In this document: positions 24,211 to 34,346 of the stretch, piece by piece
Numbering within the stretch: position 1 is the stretch's first letter
Layout of the letters: the number at the start of each line of letters is the position of its first letter
Assembly: GCA_963556195.1 (NCBI GenBank)
Contig: OY744544.1
Coordinates: forward strand, 48,760,421 to 48,824,420
Direction: 5' to 3'
DNA length: 64,000 nt
DNA from: Sepiola atlantica
Lineage: Eukaryota > Mollusca > Cephalopoda > Sepiida > Sepiolidae
Made by a program: the position numbers and the translations under genes
Notes under the pieces: generated by a model
What the model saw: the letters and a program-made list of their open reading frames with translations, nothing else
What the model was told of the DNA's origin: nothing
Database searches by the model: none

Positions 24211-24752
24211 TCTCCCTGAAACCTATAGGCTTTATGCCTCTTGTGCGTCTTGAACTTCTTCTAATGATCGTTTCATTTTCGATATTACTTTGCTCTTATT
24301 TATTTCTCTGGGAGATCTCGACCTATCTCACAGTAAACTGTAACCAGGGTCGTTCCCTTTCATACTTTGATCTGAATCCGCATCTTGCATTGTTTCATCT
24401 TCTTACATTTCATTCTGTACAGGTTGTTCTAATAACTCAATAACGGAAGAAGTTGTAGCGATTTGTTCATTTTGCTCTTCGTATTCACCCTGGGATCTTA
24501 TTTGGTCTGCATGGGCTAACACACTGTTTCTGTTTTCTTTATTATAGCTGTATTGTGGCCTTTTTGCACGATATATTCTGTCCTTTCTGGATTTGATTCT
24601 TTGTTTTTTTTGTACTAGATTGTTTTCATTTGTAGAATACTACATAGTTAACGGAGCTCTAATTTGTCTTCCTATTAAAGCAGATGGGCTTTATAATCGT
24701 CCCACGTTAGATAGCTTAAAAGCAGCCTTGGTAGAAAAACTATTTTTTCTTT

Positions 24753-25090
24753 TTACTGAGAACATGCTTTTAGTCCCGTTTTTACAGTCTGCATCATTGT
24801 TTCCACCAACCCATTTGATTGAGGGTGATATGGCAATGTCTTATACGGTTTACATCCTATTTTTTCCAACCATAAATTAAGATCTTCATCACAAAACTCT
24901 GGAGCATTATCTGATACCAGGGTTTTTGGGACACCCATTCTAGAGAATATGTCCCTTAGAATCTGTCTTATGGTAGAACTTTTCTTGTCCGACACACGAA
25001 CTACTTCAGGCCAGGCTGAAAAAGAGTCTACTAAGAGCCCCACTCCAGAAATGTATGCATGATCCATATGCACGGCTCCATGACTCTATC
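24753..25090 (-). pseudogene. Gypsy integrase catalytic core
   Basis: The minus-strand frame reads HMDHAYISGVGLLVDSFSAW, then LVSDNAPEFCDEDLNLWL, then LPYHPQSNGLVETMMQTVK. These supply the D, D and E of the retroviral-type integrase triad with the usual roughly 35-residue spacing between the last two. The N-terminal zinc-binding part upstream (25,090-25,430) is too decayed to read as one frame. The product would join element DNA ends to target DNA. Confidence 0.9.
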
Positions 25091-25432
25091 CCGGCCACCA
25101 TGCTTTTAGTTTTATTCTTTTTTGTGTGACCGCTACTCCACAGTGTATATCATCATGTACACTTGTTATCAACAAAATTTTTTTGTGTTTCTAGGGGAAT
25201 TACCAGATCTCCATTACAAATCACTCCATTTTCTATCGTTAATTTATGTCTTATTTCTTTGTAAGGTCTCTCTGCCTTGAAACAATTTGCTCATATATTT
25301 TTTATTATTCGCGATGTTATCCTACTTAGTCTATTTTCTATCTAAAGATAAAACATCAGTCTCTACCCAATGTAAGAATGTATCTTCAAATTCTTCTGTA
25401 TCATCTTTTGACTCCTTGTAAAATCGCAACCT

Positions 25433-25700
25433 TTATAGTGCATCTACGTGTGAAATTGAATTTCCTTTGACATATTCTATATCAAAGTCAAATACCATTA
25501 ATTTTATTGCCCACCTTAATATTCTCGATGTCGTAACTTTGGGTAATTCTTTTCTTGGATTGAATATAAATTCCAATGGTCTATAATTAGTTGTCAAGAA
25601 ATTTTTCCCAATTAGAAATTCTCTATCCCTGGTGGTGCACCATACAATGGGCAATGCTTCTTTCTCTATATTTGAATAATTAAATTCAGTGTTCGTTAGT
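25433..25700 (-). pseudogene. Gypsy RNase H fragment
   Basis: The minus-strand frame shows FLIGKNFLTTNYRPLEFIF, RILRWAIKLMVFDFDIEYV and KGNSISHVDAL. This matches the second half of Gypsy RNase H, with the TDH-type motif seen here as TNY and the terminal N-x-x-x-DAL motif present. Upstream RNase H sequence toward 26,080 is frameshifted. Confidence 0.82.
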
Positions 25701-26080
25701 CTTCTTGATCAATACATTATCGGATGTCCTTGTGATAATATTCCAGATATCGAATGTTCACTTGTATCTGTGATTAACGTAATGTCCTTTTTAGGATAAA
25801 ATTTTTTTACTACTGGTTTCTTTGCCATAACTAATTTCAATCTCTTAAAAGCTTTATGTTGTTTTTGGACCAAATAAATTAAACATTTTTTTTTCTTAAA
25901 TTTACAAACGGTTCAGTCAAGTCTGTATATTTTAGTAAATATCGCCTGTAGAAATTGACCAATACCAAAAAAGATTTAAGTTCTTTTTTGTTTATAGGTA
26001 TAGATATTTTTTCTATTAAAGCTTGATCTGGTGATATACCTTCTTTTGAAATGGAATACCCTAAAAATGATATATTACTA

Positions 26081-26638
26081 CTATTGTTTACACATTTTTT
26101 TTTTATTTATAGTCATTCCTGCATTTCTTAATTTGTTCAAGACGATGTGGGTTTTCTTTTTTAATTTAATTTCATTATTTGCTCCTATGCAAATATCGTC
26201 TTGGTAACAGACCATGTTTTTTATATCTTCTCCTAAAACTTGTTTGATGGCCTTTTGAAATATGGCGCTTGCTGTTCTTATTCCATATGGCCTTCTTTTC
26301 CATTTTAGCAACCCTATTGGCGTATTTATTGTTACTTTTTTTAAATTATCATCTATTAGAATTTGGTGGTATGCCGTTTTCAAATCTATTTTTGTAAAAA
26401 CGCTCATTCCTGCCAGCGCATGTAATGCAACCTCCACATCAGGTATAGGATACGAAGCTGAGCAAACTTTGTGGTTTATGCCTATTTTATAATCTCCACA
26501 TATATGTATGTCTCTGTCTGACTTTCTGAAAACTACAATGGGTGGTGCCCACTTTCTCCCCCCCCCCCCCAGTGAAACATGTTCAATATGATCCTGTTCA
26601 ATTAATTTTTGTAGTTTTGCTACTACTAATGGCCACAA
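26081..26638 (-). pseudogene. Gypsy reverse transcriptase
   Basis: A single minus-strand frame of 185 codons. It contains WAPPIVVFRKSDRDIHICGD, the palm motif FTKIDLKTAYHQI, a RRPYGIRTASAIFQKAI motif (usual PFGL replaced by PYGI) and the catalytic YQDDI. The catalytic aspartates are intact. A GGGG stretch near the start is encoded by a C-run on the plus strand at about 26,561-26,571, probably a replication-slippage insertion. Confidence 0.92.
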
Positions 26639-26644
26639 ATATAC

Positions 26645-27030
26645 TTATAATTTTTGTGCTTCATAATAAGAGGGGGTAACATTTTCTTTGAATTTTAAAC
26701 TAGCTTTGCAGTTTTTTAATTTTCCATTTTTTTTTTTCATTTTTATCTCATTAATTAGTTTGGTAGAATTTATTTTAAGCACATCGTTTCCCAGGAGTCC
26801 GTGGCTCTTTTTACAATTTGTGATAATTATAGGTATTACCTTGAATTTGTAAGGGACCTTCAAAATATCCTAAAGTTATTATGACCGATCCATCAAATTG
26901 GCGGAGTTGTACAATGCTCTTTCATAAAGTCAGCTTTCCAATGCGTTTCCAGAAATGTATTGGTATAAGCATTACCTCATTGCCGGTATCCATTTGTATA
27001 TCTAAATGTACATTGTTGGTCCTATGTTTT
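26645..27030 (-). pseudogene. Gypsy aspartic protease
   Basis: Minus-strand sequence near 26,980-27,000 reads MDTGNEVMLIP, giving the D-T-G active site. The downstream frame 26,863-26,645 carries HGLLGNDVL, the usual C-terminal LLG-x-D-x-L motif. The two parts are in different frames. The upstream end is cut by the nested element at about 27,040. Confidence 0.8.
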
Positions 27031-27039
27031 GAGGCATTT

Positions 27040-27625
27040 CAGTCCGTCCGTCCGTCCGGATTTTTCTCCGCAACCATCCATTGAATTTCTCTGAAAGTTT
27101 GCATGAAGTTGTAACTTTTGTCAGGTTAGAAAGTGACATTCTCCGATTTTTGAAAAAAAATCTGGTTAGCCCCCCAGGGGGTCAAAAGGTCCCGAAATGG
27201 ACAAAAAATGACATTTTTTACCCCATAACTTTTCATCCATCCATTCAATTTCTCTGAAACTTGACCAAAATGTGGAGGCAATTGTTCCTAATAGAAAATA
27301 AGTATCGCTGACCTTTGAAAAAATCTGGGTCGCGCCCCCAGGGGGTCAAAAGCCCCCAAAATTGCAAAAAATTACCCTTTTCTCCCATAATGTTTGATCC
27401 ATCCATTCAATTTTTTTGAAACTTGGTCAAAATGTAGAGGCAATAATTCTGGATATAAAATGAGGATCTTTGACCTCAAAAAAATTCTGGTTCGCACCCC
27501 CATAGGCTCAAAGGGGGGTCAAAAATGCCCCAAATTGCCCAAATTTATTGCATTTTACACTCGCCACATCGAGTCACATACAGAGGGGGACCACACATGC
27601 GTAACTTGTTCTTTTTGAACTTGCA
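27040..27625 (+). mobile_element. Nested element with three tandem ~165-bp units
   Basis: Begins at a GTCCGTCCGTCCGTCC run and carries three diverged copies, starting near 27,068, 27,236 and 27,398. Each has CCATCCATTCAATTT, then a GAAACTTG-like stretch, GGAGGCAATT and CCCCCAGGGGGTCAAAA. It separates gag from protease, which are contiguous in Gypsy elements, so it inserted afterwards. No open frame. Superfamily unknown. Confidence 0.75.
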
Positions 27626-27648
27626 TACTGCTTAAAAATGGTTCATTC

Positions 27649-28312
27649 TTAAGCAACTGTACAAGTTTTTACAAATGCTGGGCATTTTTCCCGTTTTATT
27701 TCATGTTCACGCCCACAATACCAACATTTTTTTTTATTTAACATGTACGTATCGGCGACTATTTGTTCGCCAGGTTGACTTTTATGATCGTTGTATTTCT
27801 GTATTAATTCTTGTTGCTGTATAAAGTCAATGCAAGTATTTAAGGACATCTTTCCAGTTTCCTATTTGTAGCTGTTCCATTATTTTATTCCTGTGTGATG
27901 CATTGCACATACCTTCAATTAATCTTAATTGATTTAAATCTTCTTTGATAGTCTGTTCTTCTTGTCAGAGTTTTTCAAACTCACAATATTTACTCGCATT
28001 TCATAGACGGTGTAGATATTTGATGATTCTTGTTTCATTGACATAAACTTTGTTCTTTCTGCCACGACTAACCTTTTCTTATTCTTCAGAAAGTCAGGTT
28101 TTTAGGTTCATGGTATACACCATAGTTGAGACTTTTATGATGACCTCACATTCAGCTGTAGCTAAACATAAATTTGTTATTTCATTTTCTCCTCCTGTTT
28201 CCTCGTTGTCTTTTAACTTTTTAGTCTTTGCACTCACAGCGAAGCATCTTATCCATGTGTCCATGAAGTGGGGATCCTCAAGAGACAATTGGGATCCTAT
28301 TGACATCGCCAT
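27649..28312 (-). pseudogene. Gypsy gag with zinc knuckle
   Basis: The start codon at 28,312 follows the 5' LTR leader. The first frame (MAMSIGSQLSLEDPHFMDTW onward) runs to 28,094. After frameshifts, 27,849-27,649 carries KKCWYCGREHEIKREKCPAF, a CCHC-like nucleocapsid knuckle (spacing 2, 3, 6). A second knuckle expected next is not readable. It would be the capsid/nucleocapsid protein of the element. Confidence 0.78.
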
Positions 28313-28478
28313 TGTTTTGAAGTTGTAAATGAACCTAGTCAGTTGCTAGTGTATTTTCACCCTGGCTATACTTAAGGAGAGACTTATATAGTAATCTATT
28401 TCTATGCTAATTATGCATATCAATTAAGTAATCTATTTCTATGCTAATTATGCATATCAATTAGCCAGTATCACCACA
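28313..28478 (-). repeat. 5' LTR and leader of the Gypsy element
   Basis: TGTGGTGATACTGGC starts at 28,478. A 35-bp segment (TAATTGATATGCATAATTAG, CATAGAAATAGATTAC) is present twice in tandem (28,390-28,460), and TATATAAGTCTC follows as a probable TATA box. The LTR 3' boundary and primer-binding site before the gag ATG at 28,312 are not certain. Confidence 0.65.
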
Positions 28479-28619
28479 GATTTGTTGAAACCATTTGCTA
28501 TTTTACAAAAGCACACCGAGTAATTTTTTTATTTTTAAGAACTCCGCTATGACAGTTTTATTTTTAATTACTTCCAATGGGAAATGTTATATTTAACTTT
28601 TCTTTCAAGTCAAATATTG

Positions 28620-28712
28620 TAAACATGACAATATTTAAAATTATTTTTCCTAATAAATCTTCCACCGGCACTATATATCGCGACACAGGCAACACCGGGT
28701 GAATATCGCTAG
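28620..28712 (+). mobile_element. Helitron-type 3' terminus, second subfamily
   Basis: ACACAGGCAACACCGGGT, then GAATATCG and CTAG, followed by T. The upstream sequence differs from the 5.1- and 19.7-kb copies, so this is another subfamily or an older copy. Confidence 0.5.
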
Positions 28713-29975
28713 TGTATATATAAACTAGACGAACCTTCTAGATCCTTTGGGTCTAGTATACTACTAATACTCTGATGTTTGTTATCTTCCTTGCTTGATT
28801 ATCATTGTACACACTTAATCTGAAGTGATGAGAGAAATGTAAAGATGTAAATAAATAATAGAGAGAGAAAGAAGGGGGGAGGGAAGAGCGATAAGGTTTA
28901 TTATGACATCAGAAGGAGAGAGGGGATCTGTTATAACATCAAAAGAGTTTCATAAATATGTGTATATTTGTTTGAAAGCAGCAGCCACCATAACTGCTAG
29001 ACTAAATCTTGCTTACTTGTTTTTTTTTTTTTATCCCTGTGCAGAGTGGTTGACAATGTCATCACTTAAATCAGTTTGAGAAACGTGCACAGTTGATGAC
29101 GTCACAAAAGTTTGAAAGCCACAGGTACCATTACTTGAAATTTTCAAATATTTATGAAAGCATTTGGAAATTTCAAAAATGTTAATAATATATATTACAA
29201 ATACTGTCTCATTAATTAGTTGAGGTTGCATAGGCATTTTCGATGGGCAGTTGCATTGCATCTTTCTTTCAGTTAATATGAATCTGTCTAAAGTGCAAGT
29301 TAGTATTACCTCCTCCCTTCTACAATATTTCAATTTTAATGTTTCCAAACATGGGAACTGTTCTTTTTGATGTAGTATACATCCCCTAATCATTTATCTC
29401 CCTTAGCTTAGCAATACACATGAAAAATTTTTTAATTGCTTAAAATATCTCAATAATGGCATATATAGAAAGAACTTGATGATCTAAGAAATAATCTTTT
29501 AAATTTTTTTAAATCTGACTAAAAATAAGGAAGTTATGACTATTTTTGTGCCTCGCAGAATTGGATATTTTCCCCTCTTTAAGACCATATGCGTTTCGTC
29601 ACATTTTTTACACTAATTTTTCAGTAAAAATGTTATATCTTTGTTAAAACACAAGATTAAGCAATGAAATTTGCCATATAAGTGTATTTTTGTACAAGGA
29701 ATCAGAATATGCTACTAAAAATCTCCAGAAATTAATGGTTTCCAAGTAATCTGCACTAAGTGCACATAAATATGCTGCAATACCTTAAAAATACCATGTA
29801 GCCACTAAAAGAAAGAAGTTAGAAAACTCAAAGTTGAATTGTAATACATTTTATGTACAAGAAACTAAAATCTAATACTAGGACTGTTTAAAAATGAATA
29901 TATTGCAAGATTTCTTTCGCATTATTGTAGATTAATATCTCCCGCTAACTCACCCCCTTACCTCCCCAAAATATG
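28713..29975. other. No recognised gene
   Basis: A minus-strand frame of 120 codons at 29,031-29,393 has no recognised domain and no supporting context. GA-rich patches at 28,860-28,930. Confidence 0.5.
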
Positions 29976-30940
29976 AGATTCTACTTTTTTTATTTAGGCA
30001 ATTACATGTTAACACCCTGAAAAACTTGACAGAAAGAAAGAAACAAAAACAATTATTTTAGAATTTAGAGTGGGGACCCGTTTCACATAAATTAAATGTA
30101 AAATAATCCCCCATTTCAAGGCCATTCTAGCGTTTTAGGTCAGTTAATTGTTTTTTCTATGGGAGATAAATCCTGTGCGTTTTTCTTTTTCTTTTTTTTC
30201 TTTTTTTTTTTTTTTTTAGACGATTGTTAGGGTCTTTATGGGAGGAGGGGGCTTACCACTTGAACTTCAGGTTAGTGGTAGGGCTAGGGGCAATTAAGTG
30301 TGAACACCCTGAAAACTTAGAAAGAAAAAAAAACAATTCATTCAGAATTTAGAGTGGGGAATTAGTTTCACATATATTTAATGTAGAATAATTCACCATT
30401 TCCGGGCCATTCTAGCGTTTTAGGGCATTAATCAATTTTTCCTATGGGAAATAAATCCTGTGCGTTTTTTTTTATGGGCGTCTGCTTTTTTTTTTCCATT
30501 TTTTTTTTTTTAGACGATTACGTGTTGTTTTAATGGGTTTTTTGTAGGATTAGGGCTTGCCACTCGGACTTAGGGTTAGTGATAAGGTTAAGGAAGGGGT
30601 TTTGTTTTGGATGCAGGTTGCCATTCAGACTTAGTGTTAGGGTTAAGGGAGTTTTTTAGGGGGTGGCTTGCCACTCATATTTAAGGTTAATGGTACGACA
30701 CGTTCAAGAAGGCATTTTTAGTAGGTGGGCTTGCCAGTCGTACCTAGTGGTAAAGTAATTATTTATTTTATAAATTTCACTAAAAGGCAAGAATGGCCGG
30801 GAAATCGGAGATCATTTTACATTAAATTTATATGCGAAACCGATCCCCCACACTCTAAATTCTAAATTATTTTTTGTTGTTTTTTTTTCCGCCGAGACTT
30901 TAAGGGTGTTCACACGTAATCGCCTAAAAAAGTAGAATCT
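29976..30940. mobile_element. Non-autonomous DNA transposon with long TIRs
   Basis: The left end starts AGATTCTACTTTTTTTATTT and continues AGGCAATTACATGTTAACAC. The right end read in reverse complement starts AGATTCTACTTTTTTAGGCG and continues ATTACGTGTGAACACC. The match continues inward through GAATTTAGAGTGGGGA and AATGTAAAATAATC for about 160 bp. The left TIR interior is also repeated directly at about 30,310-30,470. Four decayed units with GGGCTTGCCACTCGGACTTA-like sequence fill 30,250-30,760. No coding sequence. Confidence 0.8.
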
Positions 30941-31215
30941 TAATTTTTTTTTAAATTGGCGACTAGAAAGTCATTACTACTAGAAGTTCGAAAGTTGAGT
31001 GAAAACCAGTATTTTTTGCAGTATTTTTTTATAAAAGAACCAAATAGGATTAACTTTTTAAGCACAAAAATTATTTTTGTCTTATTTTCAAAATAAGTTC
31101 GTAAACGAATTTTACAAAGCTTTACAAGACTAGTTTATAGTTAGCTGCTGCTGATTGATTGTTATATCAGCAATACTAGCAGCCATTGTTGACTTTCGCT
31201 CAAAAAAGACAATAT

Positions 31216-31388
31216 TTTTTTCGGATAAGGTAATTTAAAATTACTACTACCGAAAGACAAAACAACATACAATTATAATTTTAATGCATAAAAAAAGATA
31301 AAAGATTAATTTATTTACTAGTTGGGGTACAAAAAATAATTTAAATTTTTTTTTCGATACACGTCATGTTGAAGGTTTATTTTTAAGA
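31216..31388 (+). repeat. Direct repeat A, copy 1
   Basis: Shares CGGATAAGGTAAT, ATACAATTATAATTTTAATG, CATAAAAAAAG and CACGTCATGTTGAAGGTTTA in order with 32,465-32,640. The copies are about 1.25 kb apart in the same orientation, possibly LTRs of a small element or a segmental duplication. Confidence 0.75.
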
Positions 31389-31448
31389 TTACGTACCCCC
31401 AAAATAAGAAGTCAGAAGTAAAAATAAAATTCCTAATTGTAGTTTAAT

Positions 31449-31888
31449 GTGTCTTCGGCACTTCTGTTGTATATATGAAGCAGCTGCCGATTAAGAAATC
31501 GAAATTGAAGAGTTCCGTTTTTTTTTCTCCAAGTACCATTCATTCAGAATTCATCGGAAGTTGAATTTAGTATTTAGAAAATGGAGTTAAATGAGATTAA
31601 TCTTCGAGACATTGGTAATTTAATGAACCAGCCGCAAAAAACAATAGATTTTTTACAGGCACACCGCCTGATTTCTTAGGGTTAGGGGTTAGGGTTTTTT
31701 ATTTAAAAATCTTTTACTTCATATAATAAAAAAAAGAAATTGTTAATTGTTACCCAAAAACAAATCAGTCTTGCATTTTTTTTTTATGTTGTAAAAAAAT
31801 CACTTCCGGTTGAATTACCTCCCTTTATTTTCAGTAGAAGGACAGAAAATCTGCTGCTTCATATATACTACAGAAGTGCCGTGTCTTC
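31449..31888. mobile_element. MITE with perfect 8-bp target duplication (hAT-like)
   Basis: The element is 31,457-31,880 (424 bp). The left end GGCACTTCTGTTGTATATAT and the right end reverse complement GGCACTTCTGTAGTATATAT continue to match through GAAGCAGC, giving about 29 bp of TIR with two mismatches. The flanks are GTGTCTTC (31,449-31,456) and GTGTCTTC (31,881-31,888), a perfect 8-bp duplication. Eight-base duplications are typical of hAT (also P and Merlin). Non-coding interior. Confidence 0.92.
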
Positions 31889-32225
31889 TAAATGTTTATA
31901 AAATTTCAAGAAAATTGATATAGATTTGCCACTTTTATTTTGCAAAACAAACCAACGTGTAAAAATAAGTTCTGAAAAAGAAACAAAAAAAACACATTTT
32001 GCATGTTTGGTTGTTCGAAGCAAAATACCGCTTGAATTCGCTGTTAAAAACTAATGCAATGGATAAAAGCATATGAAAGTTATATATTTACAAAGATTAT
32101 TTTCTTATCTTTTCAACCATATAAATATTTTAAAGATTTGACCAGAAATATGTGAGAAAGAAATTGCAAGTGTTAACAGCTTATGTCGCAATGCCAGGTG
32201 GGTTGGGATTGTTTTAATTATATAT

Positions 32226-32296
32226 TCTGATAACAGAATAGCTCTAACTAAATTAATTATATTATTCTGATAACAGAATAGCTCTAACTAAACATG
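32226..32296. repeat. Two-copy tandem repeat
   Basis: TTCTGATAACAGAATAGCTC TAACTAAA is present twice about 40 bp apart, each with the small palindrome TTCTGATAACAGAA. Confidence 0.8.
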
Positions 32297-32357
32297 TAAG
32301 AGCATTTTCTATATTCATATTTTCAAATTTTTAAAATTCGTTCTAGAATGAAAATAA

Positions 32358-32401
32358 ACAAAAATCGCTTCGTGTTTATAGAAACACGAGGTGATTTTTG
32401 T
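32358..32401. repeat. 20-bp hairpin with four-base loop
   Basis: Left arm ACAAAAATCGCTTCGTGTTT, loop ATAG, right arm AAACACGAGGTGATTTTTGT. Two mismatches within 20 pairs. Confidence 0.85.
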
Positions 32402-32464
32402 TTTGCGTGACTATTACTGCTGCTACTATAGTCAGTTTTTCAAACTATAAATAGAAAACATTTT

Positions 32465-32640
32465 TTTTTTTTCCGGATAGGGTAATGAAATATTATTACT
32501 ACCAAAAGAGAACACATATATACAATTATAATTTTAATGCATAAAAAAGCAAAAAGATTGATTTACTTACTAATTGGGCGACGAAAATGTATTTTTTCAA
32601 AATGTTCAACACACGTCATGTTGAAGGTTTATTTTTAACA
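32465..32640 (+). repeat. Direct repeat A, copy 2
   Basis: Second copy of the 31,216-31,388 repeat. The MITE at 31,457-31,880 lies between the copies and is therefore separable from the repeat pair. Confidence 0.75.
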
Positions 32641-33235
32641 CTTCAAAAAATGGAATGAGCCGATTTACTTTGTACACTGACAAACATTAAAAGTGATGCT
32701 TCTGATTGGTTTCCAAATTTCAGGATGAAATTCCGCACAGAAGGATGGTACCAGAGTTTAAACGAAGGGGGGGGGTAAAAAAAGTGACGTGAATTGCTGA
32801 AAATAGCGTTAACATCTTTTTGGCTTTATTTGCTCAAAACTCTTAAAAATATATTATGTATATCATTATTCACGAATGCACGTGAAAGGATATTCATTTC
32901 CTAACAAAATGGTGGTATTTTGAGGACTTAAAGTACTTTAGTTTTTAAGATATAACTATTTTAATAGAACTACCCTGAAATCTGTGATTATCCAAACCGT
33001 TTTCTGAGGGATGTGTATTTCTACTTAGCTGGCCCTTTTTTCTTAGGATATTTCCCCAGGCTTGTCACCAGCGAGATCTCTTCTGATGCCCGCCCCCTTA
33101 TGCTGCTTACTTCCCGACCACATTGAACTGTTTTCTATCTTTTTAAGAAATATTACCTTTCTTCTCTCTAAGGATTGAATTAACCATACTTGTATTATTT
33201 TTAGCATTTTTTTTGTATTTAGCATACTTGTTTAT

Positions 33236-33425
33236 CTTCTGGAAAATATTAGTAGAGTTTTTTTTCTTCTATTTAATATGAAATATATGGGCATTGCAGT
33301 GTTTTGAGTGAATTTGTGAGGAAGTAAAATTCAAATACATCACAAATTCACTCAAAACACTGCAGTATCCCACATATTTCATATTAAATGCAAAGAAAAA
33401 AGTTCTACAAATATTTTCCCAAAAC
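33236..33425. repeat. Long hairpin (~80-bp arms)
   Basis: Left arm about 33,236-33,319 and right arm about 33,341-33,425 are reverse complements with few mismatches (for example ATTTAATATGAAATATATGG against ATTTAATATGAAATATGTGG). The loop is about 21 bases. The right arm leads straight into the Penelope-like remnant, so the left arm is an inverted partial copy of the same element. Confidence 0.85.
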
Positions 33426-33895
33426 AATAAACAAAAGTCATATACCGAATACTTCTCTTATAAACAGAAATCTTCTTTTACCTACCCATGCGATAATACT
33501 ATAATTTACAACACTCTAAATAAACTAGGTATTCCAACAATACAAACTACATCACAAAACTTAAAAACAACAAAACATTTTCCTAAAATATCCACATCTA
33601 ATGCAGGTATATATACTATCCCATGCAATAATAGGTATCAGATATATGTTGGTGAAACTACATGCAAACTTAAGAAAAGACTTGGTGAACATAAGAGATA
33701 TAAAAAATAACAATTCCCTAAATCTACTATTCTCTTATACATTACAACATGATCATTCTTTTAACTTTAAACACGCTAGACTCATTAAATTCATTTGAAA
33801 TAAATCTTTGCGAAAATTTCTTGAATCGACACTCATTTAAACTCTAACACTATTAAACAACTTACGGTTTCTACAATTTATCTTCTATTAATCAG
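33390..33895 (+). pseudogene. Penelope-like element, GIY-YIG endonuclease part
   Basis: Plus-strand translation from about 33,604 reads AGIYTIPCNNRYQIYVGETT, then CKLKKRLGEHKR. That is the GIY-x-YIG motif pair (here GIY and YVG) followed by the R-x-x-x-H region of the endonuclease found after the RT in Penelope-like retroelements. Upstream the same frame shows the RT-EN linker (TLNKLGIPTIQTTSQNLKT). After a frameshift near 33,700 the reading continues as SYTLQHDHSFNFKHARLI, the typical C-terminal H-x-H motif. The RT itself is missing. It is a 5'-truncated copy, and its 3' boundary is uncertain. Confidence 0.85.
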
Positions 33896-33988
33896 CAAAC
33901 TTATACAGGGTGGCTAAGAACTCACTGAGGCATCACTGAGGCATTTTTAACTTGAATAGATTCTTTATTTTTTATGGTACCTTAATGG

Positions 33989-34346
33989 AATTTTAATATG
34001 ATATGACAAAGGCAATGGAGATTTGTTTGCAAAAAAGAACAAAAATGAAAAAGCTGGCAATGTCAACTGGCCTACACGTTCCCCAGACTTGACTAGCCCT
34101 GATTTTTTCTTGTGGGGTTATCTCAAAGAAAAAGTTTACATCAACAAACCTGAAACTCTACAGGAATTGAATGAGAACATCAGGAATGAAGTTGGGGAAT
34201 TAAATTGTAATCGAGTGATCTTGCAATTCGTCATCTGAAAATGGAAACAATTTAAAAGATGTTATTTTTCATAAATAAATTCTTTTTAATTTTTGTTCTT
34301 TTTTATAAACAAATCTCCATTGTTTTCGTCATATTATGTTAAAATT
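33989..34346 (+). mobile_element. Internally deleted mariner-like element
   Basis: Inverted arms 33,989-34,045 and 34,290-34,346 share AATGGAGATTTGTTT and AAAAAAGAACAAAAA with few mismatches. Between them, 34,047-34,238 encodes WPTRSPDLTSPDFFLWGYLK followed by EKVYINKPETLQELNENIR, the last catalytic-D region of an IS630/mariner-type transposase. The first two thirds of the transposase are absent. An ACAGGGTGGC at 33,905 could be an outer end, but no partner was found. Confidence 0.75.

Larger units (their letters stand above)
24166..28478 (-). mobile_element. Ty3/Gypsy LTR retrotransposon (degraded)
   Basis: On the minus strand the order is 5' LTR (starts 28,478), gag with a zinc knuckle, protease, reverse transcriptase, RNase H, integrase and 3' LTR (starts 24,210). 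The PR-RT-RH-IN order defines Ty3/Gypsy. Both LTR starts share TGTGGTGATACTG and GCATAATTAGCAT followed by AGAAATAGATTACTATATA. The left LTR is cut off inside its TATA-like segment, where the 22,945-24,165 satellite begins. A foreign block is nested at 27,040-27,625. Coding regions are fragmented, so the copy is defective. Confidence 0.88.

Noticed and set aside
22855..24443. Open frames of up to 497 codons, rich in Y, I, C and H, on both strands
   Set aside because: They read through a TA/TG satellite that cannot form stop codons; no domain, start context or codon bias.
29031..29393. 120-codon minus-strand frame
   Set aside because: No recognised domain, AT-rich composition and no neighbouring exon or promoter signal; chance is likely.
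30550..30700. TTAGGGTTAG-like stretches as interstitial telomere
   Set aside because: Only isolated TTAGGG units within a longer decayed repeat of a TIR element; no telomeric array. The same applies to CCCTAA near 56,908-56,940.
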